Shown piece after piece: positions 59,842-64,000 of a DNA stretch of 64,000 nt. A program made the position numbers and the translations under genes. Numbering within the stretch: the first letter of the stretch is position 1; each line of letters starts with the position of its first letter. This stretch comes from CAWCAW01 sp963714125 (GTDB lineage Bacteria; Actinomycetota; Acidimicrobiia; Acidimicrobiales; UBA8190): the NCBI GenBank assembly GCA_963714125.1, contig OY970234.1, positions 2,790,001-2,854,000 of the forward strand. Reading direction: 5' to 3'. The notes under the pieces are model-generated. The model had not been told where the DNA came from and searched no databases. It saw only the letters and a program-made list of their open reading frames with translations.

Positions 59842-61068
59842 CTATGTCTTGTGGCCGCCTGCCGCCGACCATGCCGTGACCGGGCCCAGCGCACTGAGTG
59901 CCACTTCGTCCCCATGCTCGAAGCGAGGCGACCCCGCTGCGCGCGCCACCAGGAGCACTTCACGCCCCGACGGGCGGGGAACGGTGGCCAGTCGGATGGT
60001 GGCATCGTGACCGTGAAAGTCGTAGCCCACGACACGGGCCACAGTTGCCGGGTCCGCCCGGCCAGCTCCAGGGCCGGCGTCGTCGTCGGTGACGTCGTCG
60101 GTGAGGCCGTCGGTGAGGCCGTCAGTGAGGTCGTGGAGCACCAGCTGCTCCGGGCGTACCAGGACTCGTACGGGTCCCTCGGCGGCGCCAAGATCTCGAT
60201 CGAGGAGAAGACGGCCCAGGATCGTATCGACGGCACCACCACCGGGCACCACCACCCCGTCGAGCAGATTGGCCGAACCGAGGAACGTCGCCAGCTCCTC
60301 GTCGACGGGTTTGAGATAGAGATCGCGTGGGGTCCCGTACTGGGCGATCCGCCCCTCGCGCAGGACAGCCAGATGGTCGGCCAGCGACATGGCCTCGTCC
60401 TGGTCGTGGGTGACAAGGATGGCCGTGGTGCCCGCTTCAGCCAGCGTGCGTCGCACGTCGGCGCGGACACTGGCTCGCATACCGGCGTCGAGTGACCCGA
60501 ACGGCTCGTCGAGCAACACCACGTGAGGTTTGATGGCGAGCGCCCGAGCCAGCGCCACGCGCTGTTGCTGTCCACCGGAGAGTTGATGGGGGAAACGTTT
60601 ACCCAGACCGCTCAGCCCTACCGTCTCCAACAACTCCTCGACCCGGCGCCTGCGACCCTGATGGCGGGAACGGTCGTGGTGATGACGCTGACGGCTCGCT
60701 TCGACAGGTCGACTGCCGCGCCTGCGCCCTTGGGCCCGGCGACGCCAATGGCTGTGGAGCCCGAAGGCGATATTGGCCTCGACGGTCAGATGCGGGAACA
60801 AGGCCGCTTCTTGGGGGACGTAGCCGATGCCTCGTTGCTCGGGAGGGACATGGACATCACGGTCCTCGACGGTCACACCCCCAAGCGACACCCGACCCCC
60901 ATCGGCCCGCTCGAAGCCGGCCAAGATCCGCAACAACGTCGTCTTGCCGCTGCCCGACGGACCAAGCACGGCCGTGAAGGAGCCGGCGGGAACCGATAGG
61001 TCAATGCCAACGAGCACGGGCACCGGTCCAAAGGACTTGGTCACGTCTTCGACGACGACACCGGTCAT
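59842..61068 (-). CDS. ABC transporter ATP-binding protein, ferric-iron (FbpC) type
   Basis: A 408-aa importer ATPase: Walker A GPSGSGKTTL, Q-loop VPQEAALFP, signature LSGGQQQRVALARAL, Walker B VVLLDEPFGSLD, switch His in LVTHDQDEAM, and a C-terminal TOBE domain with LVRPEQLVL. Two odd features stand out. An Arg/His-rich insert of about 35 residues (105-141, RRRAQGRRRG and HHHDRSRH) lies before the signature helix. A Thr-Asp repeat lies in the TOBE region. ATG 61068 overlaps the permease stop by four bases. The longer frame runs through the permease gene and is not used. Confidence 0.93.
   Translation of the reverse strand: MTGVVVEDVTKSFGPVPVLVGIDLSVPAGSFTAVLGPSGSGKTTLLRILAGFERADGGRVSLGGVTVEDRDVHVPPEQRGIGYVPQEAALFPHLTVEANIAFGLHSHWRRRAQGRRRGSRPVEASRQRHHHDRSRHQGRRRRVEELLETVGLSGLGKRFPHQLSGGQQQRVALARALAIKPHVVLLDEPFGSLDAGMRASVRADVRRTLAEAGTTAILVTHDQDEAMSLADHLAVLREGRIAQYGTPRDLYLKPVDEELATFLGSANLLDGVVVPGGGAVDTILGRLLLDRDLGAAEGPVRVLVRPEQLVLHDLTDGLTDGLTDDVTDDDAGPGAGRADPATVARVVGYDFHGHDATIRLATVPRPSGREVLLVARAAGSPRFEHGDEVALSALGPVTAWSAAGGHKT
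60081..60128. repeat. Four 12-base tandem repeats inside the ABC ATPase gene
   Basis: Four copies of a 12-base unit (CGTCGTCGGTGA or GGCCGTCGGTGA with small changes) stand head to tail. On the minus strand they encode a TDGL/TDDV-type repeat in the TOBE domain. The unit length keeps the frame, so copy number could vary without breaking the gene. Confidence 0.8.
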
Positions 61069-62702
61069 GACGTCACCGAAGCGCGTGACGGCAGGCGATC
61101 GAACCACCGCCCGAGGACGATGCTCGGGACCCCGGCGATGCCGATCATGACCAAGGCGAACGGAGCCGCCTGCGAATAGGCGAGATTCTGTTGGTAGGCC
61201 CAGAACTGGGTGGCCAAGGTCTGCACACCCGTCGGCACCAACAACAACGTAGCCGTGAGCTCGGTCACTCCGGACAGGAACACGAGGCAAAAGGCGGCCG
61301 CCAGGCCCGGTCCAATGATCGGCAGCGTCACCCGCAGGAGGACACCGACGCGGCGTTGGCCCAGAGAACGACCAACCTCCTCGAATGTCACCGGCGCCTG
61401 GCTTACCGACGCCCGCACGCACACCAAGGCCAGGGGGAAGAACAACACCGCGTAGGCAAGGATCAGCATGGGGGCCTTTTGATACATGAACCCACCCAGA
61501 TACCGCTCCGTAAAGTACGACAGGGCCAAGCCCACGACGACGCCCGGTACGGCCAAGACGATGTAGGTGCTGCGCTCTAGGAGCCGGGTCCATCGACTCG
61601 AGTGACGAATCGAGAGCAAGGCCACCGGTAAGGCCATCACCGTGGCCAGCGCCGCCGCGGCGGCGCTGTAGGAGGCGGTGTGATACGCCGCCGCCACCAG
61701 CGAAGACCCCGTGATCGAGGATTGGTTCCCTACGACGATCCAGTAAATACACGACCCAATGGGAACCCCGACGCTCAGGCCCACCAGACACACCATGGCC
61801 ACGATGACGGGACCGGTGGCCCGACCGAGCCGAGCGGGTGCCGCGACGCGCTGGGCGAAGGCCCCCGAACGGCTCACCCGACCCTTGCCCCGAGCCGATG
61901 CATCGCCCCCGAGCAACACCAAGCTCAAAACGACGAGCACCAGGGACAAGCCACAGGCGCTCGAGACGTTGAACGACACGTTGTACTCGGTGAAGATCTC
62001 GGTGGTGAAGGTGCGATACCCCAGGATCTCGAAGGCGCCATACTCGGCTAGCAAAACCAACGCCACCAAGAGACAGCCGCCCATGATGGCCCCACGTGCC
62101 TGCCCGAGAGTGATACGGGCGAAGGTGCGAAGGCGTCCCACCCCGAGGCTACGAGCGACCTCTTCTTGTCCGGGATCGGCCCCTCGCAAGCTGGCCGCCA
62201 CCGGCAAGTAGACGAGCGGATACACGGCCAAGGTCATCACGATCACCGCGCCCCGGAAACCCTGCACCCACGTCGTGAGCGATGCCCATCCGAAGCTCAC
62301 CACGAAATCGGGGATGGCGACCGGCAGCACCACCAGCACCGCCCAAATCCGACGACCGGGAAGGTCCGTACGTTCCACAAACCACGCCGCCGACACACCG
62401 ATCACCGCACACAAGGCGGTCACCACGATCGTCAACCGGATCGTGTTCCACAACAACGTGAGCGTCAGTTGTCGAGCAATGTCCTTGGCCACCGGGTGCA
62501 CGCCGGCGCCACGCGCCTCGATGAGCAAGAAGACCAGCGGCAAAGCCAGGATGATGGCCACCACCGAGGCCGTGGCGCGTAACCCCCAGGGTCGGTCGTG
62601 GCGTCGCCGCCGACTCGGGCGACCCCGGGCGGGAATACCGGACCCCGACACGGGCGCCGGGGCGGGCATCGGACCAGGCTCGGTCACCGTTGAAGTCGCC
62701 AT
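61065..62702 (-). CDS. ABC transporter permease, ferric-iron (FbpB) type, two fused domains
   Basis: A 545-aa inner-membrane protein with about 12 helices in two homologous halves. Each carries an EAA loop that docks the ATPase: EEVARSLGVGRLRTFARITL near residue 180 and EEVGRSLGQRRVGVLLRVTL near 460. Fused permeases of this kind serve iron and thiamine importers. The N-terminal 40 residues are Pro/Arg-rich and cytoplasmic. ATG 62702. 53 bases after the binding-protein gene and overlapping the ATPase gene, forming one operon. Confidence 0.93.
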   Translation of the reverse strand: MATSTVTEPGPMPAPAPVSGSGIPARGRPSRRRRHDRPWGLRATASVVAIILALPLVFLLIEARGAGVHPVAKDIARQLTLTLLWNTIRLTIVVTALCAVIGVSAAWFVERTDLPGRRIWAVLVVLPVAIPDFVVSFGWASLTTWVQGFRGAVIVMTLAVYPLVYLPVAASLRGADPGQEEVARSLGVGRLRTFARITLGQARGAIMGGCLLVALVLLAEYGAFEILGYRTFTTEIFTEYNVSFNVSSACGLSLVLVVLSLVLLGGDASARGKGRVSRSGAFAQRVAAPARLGRATGPVIVAMVCLVGLSVGVPIGSCIYWIVVGNQSSITGSSLVAAAYHTASYSAAAAALATVMALPVALLSIRHSSRWTRLLERSTYIVLAVPGVVVGLALSYFTERYLGGFMYQKAPMLILAYAVLFFPLALVCVRASVSQAPVTFEEVGRSLGQRRVGVLLRVTLPIIGPGLAAAFCLVFLSGVTELTATLLLVPTGVQTLATQFWAYQQNLAYSQAAPFALVMIGIAGVPSIVLGRWFDRLPSRASVTS

Positions 62703-62755
62703 TGTTGTCGTCTCTCGAAGGCCCGGGCGAGGGCGACTCTAGGCGGGTGAGCTTC

Positions 62756-63823
62756 TCAAAGCAGTCCCGATTGCTTCAGCAGCGCAATGGCGTTGCTTCC
62801 GTCACCAAGCTCGGGCACCGTGATGTTGATCGGCTCCAAGTCGGCAAAAGGTGTTTCGGATTGGGCCGACGACACACCTGAGGCAATGGGGTACTCGAAG
62901 CTCTCCGAATGCGCAATGATCTCCTGCCCCTGGGCGCTGGTCAGAAAGGCCAGGAACTTCTGGGCCGCCGCTTTGTGCGTGCTCGACTCGATCACGGCTG
63001 CCCCCGAGACATCGATGACGTAGCCGGGGTCATGGGGGGCGAAGTACGCGATCTGCGAATGCACGTGGGACTGGCCCACTTCGGCTCCGAGCCGGTACCA
63101 GTAGTACTGGTTGACCACCCCAAAGGCGACGGCGCCCCGATTGACCTCGTCGGCAATCGTCTCGTTGTCCGGATAGACGTGGTTGCCGGCGTTCGCCTTG
63201 ATCCCTTCGAGCCAGCGCAATGCGGCGTCTTGCCCGTAGGTGCGCACCACCGAGGTGACGATGGGTTGAAAGTCCGTCTCCCCCGGCGCTACCGCCAGCT
63301 TGCCCCCGTAGCGCGGATCAGCCAGTTGCAACACCGACGTGGGCAGGGCGTTCTTGGCGATCAAGCTGGGGTTGTAGATGAGGACGCTGACCCGGGCCGA
63401 CACCCCCGCCCAGTCCCCTTGCGGAGAGTTGAACTGCGACGGCGTCTGCGCAAGCGTCGACGGGTCCACGGGGGCGAGCAAACCTTTGTTCTGGAGGAAC
63501 TCAAGAGCGGGCGAGTTCTCGGTGAAGATCACATCGGCGGGTGAATGAGAACCCTCGGCCACGATCTGGTCGGCCAGGGTGTCCTCGTCGTCGTTACGCA
63601 CATTGACGGTGATCCCGGTTTTCTTCTCGAACGCGCCTATCAGCGAGTCGGCGGTTTGCTCGTGCTGCCCGTTGTAGAGGGTGATCGACGTGGCTGGTCC
63701 ACCGGACGATCCACACGCGCCCAACCCCAGGGCGCACACCGCCATCAGCCCGACCGTTGCTTTGGCACCGCTGCCGCGCCCGCGTCGTACGAGCGTGCGC
63801 ATCCGCCTACCGAGGCCGGTCAC
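62756..63823 (-). CDS. Iron-binding lipoprotein of ABC importer (FbpA/FutA-like)
   Basis: A 355-aa solute-binding protein. The lipobox LGAC (Cys37) anchors it outside the membrane. ITLYNGQHEQTADSLI is the typical start of ferric-ion binding proteins. YPDNETIADEVNRG is followed by VNQYYWYRL, whose paired Tyr would hold Fe3+. The later IDVSGAAVIESSTHK and AQGQEIIAHSESFEYP also fit. It captures ferric iron for the permease and ATPase encoded next. GTG 63823 overlaps the stop of the gene before it by three bases (GTGA). An ATG at 63802 is an alternative. Confidence 0.93.
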   Translation of the reverse strand: MTGLGRRMRTLVRRGRGSGAKATVGLMAVCALGLGACGSSGGPATSITLYNGQHEQTADSLIGAFEKKTGITVNVRNDDEDTLADQIVAEGSHSPADVIFTENSPALEFLQNKGLLAPVDPSTLAQTPSQFNSPQGDWAGVSARVSVLIYNPSLIAKNALPTSVLQLADPRYGGKLAVAPGETDFQPIVTSVVRTYGQDAALRWLEGIKANAGNHVYPDNETIADEVNRGAVAFGVVNQYYWYRLGAEVGQSHVHSQIAYFAPHDPGYVIDVSGAAVIESSTHKAAAQKFLAFLTSAQGQEIIAHSESFEYPIASGVSSAQSETPFADLEPINITVPELGDGSNAIALLKQSGLL

Positions 63824-64000
63824 CCGGCTGCTCCCGGGCAGATGGCGTTCACGGCGGTGCCGGCCCGTGTTTGCTCAGCCGTGGCCGACGCCGACCCGTT
63901 GGTGTCGTAGACGGCCCGGAACGCCGCGTCGAGCTCGTCGGCGGCCGAACGCAAGGCGCCGTCGGTGATGTGCAGCTGGGACATGGGGAGGATCTGCGCT
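63820..64000 (-). CDS. C-terminal end of a gene cut by the window edge
   Basis: The last 59 codons of a minus-strand gene run in from beyond the right edge and stop at 63820. They read MSQLHITDGALRS, then DELDAAFRAVYDTNG and TAVNAICPGAAG at the end. The sequence is helical and Ala-rich and is not enough to name a family. Its stop overlaps the GTG of the iron-binding lipoprotein gene, so it belongs to the same operon. No larger claim can be made. Confidence 0.55.
   Translation of the reverse strand, partial: AQILPMSQLHITDGALRSAADELDAAFRAVYDTNGSASATAEQTRAGTAVNAICPGAAG

Noticed and set aside
61069..61791. Apparent fusion of a permease-like segment to the ABC ATPase
   Set aside because: The extra sequence is an out-of-frame reading of the permease gene. 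The ATPase starts at 61068 with an ATGA overlap.

Overview
The window is GC-rich, densely coded DNA from a bacterial chromosome. It is most likely from the Actinomycetota, and I infer an Acidimicrobiia-like lineage. The reasons are the base composition, many GTG starts, frequent 1-4 nt gene overlaps, a mycothiol-dependent maleylpyruvate-isomerase-type enzyme, a DUF3817 membrane protein and several actinobacterial-style lipoproteins. I found no rRNA, no convincing tRNA and no CRISPR array. Every gap between genes is under 300 bases.

1-10.3 kb: an ABC-F ATPase and a secreted lipoprotein are followed by a compact sugar-phosphate block. pgi, gnd and pgl form one operon and zwf plus a HAD phosphatase form another. 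rpiA diverges from zwf and is frameshifted in this sequence. 10.4-19.7 kb: a catabolic block holds a DUF302 protein, an aldehyde dehydrogenase, two SDRs, two M24 'pita-bread' proteins (one with all metal ligands lost), an amidohydrolase and an N-acyl-D-amino-acid-deacylase-like enzyme. 19.7-24.5 kb: a small Cys-rich protein, a FIST sensor coupled to a GAF-GGDEF-EAL protein, and a secreted G1 (eqolisin) peptidase.

24.6-30.2 kb: a two-component system lies directly upstream of an overlapping three-gene operon. That operon encodes a PLP decarboxylase of the carboxynorspermidine-decarboxylase type, a DUF3326 protein and a C-terminally anchored membrane protein. A perfect TTAAGG-N5-TTAAGG direct repeat lies in the operon's promoter region. 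I regard this as the best candidate for an undescribed system. 30.3-33.9 kb: a Tat-exported GH78 alpha-L-rhamnosidase is coupled to a lipoprotein. 34.0-36.4 kb: a receiver-like protein, then an IS607-type element with intact serine recombinase and TnpB and a likely omega-RNA end. 36.4-40 kb: a potassium channel, two tiny genes, an amidohydrolase and a methyltransferase.

40-50 kb: a GNAT plus adenylating-ligase pair, a dienelactone hydrolase, a MarR/MFS efflux pair with a candidate operator, a hotdog thioesterase, a CAP-like secreted protein, and DUF1003 and cyclic-nucleotide-binding proteins. 50-57 kb: an ABC-2 exporter, a methyltransferase, DinB-fold and DUF3817 proteins, a carotenoid-synthesis-like membrane protein coupled to a cytochrome P450. 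57-64 kb: a long minus-strand cluster with a ferric-iron-type ABC importer (binding protein, permease, ATPase), an aldo/keto reductase, a NIPSNAP-like protein and a PhyH dioxygenase. A gene cut by the right edge precedes the importer.
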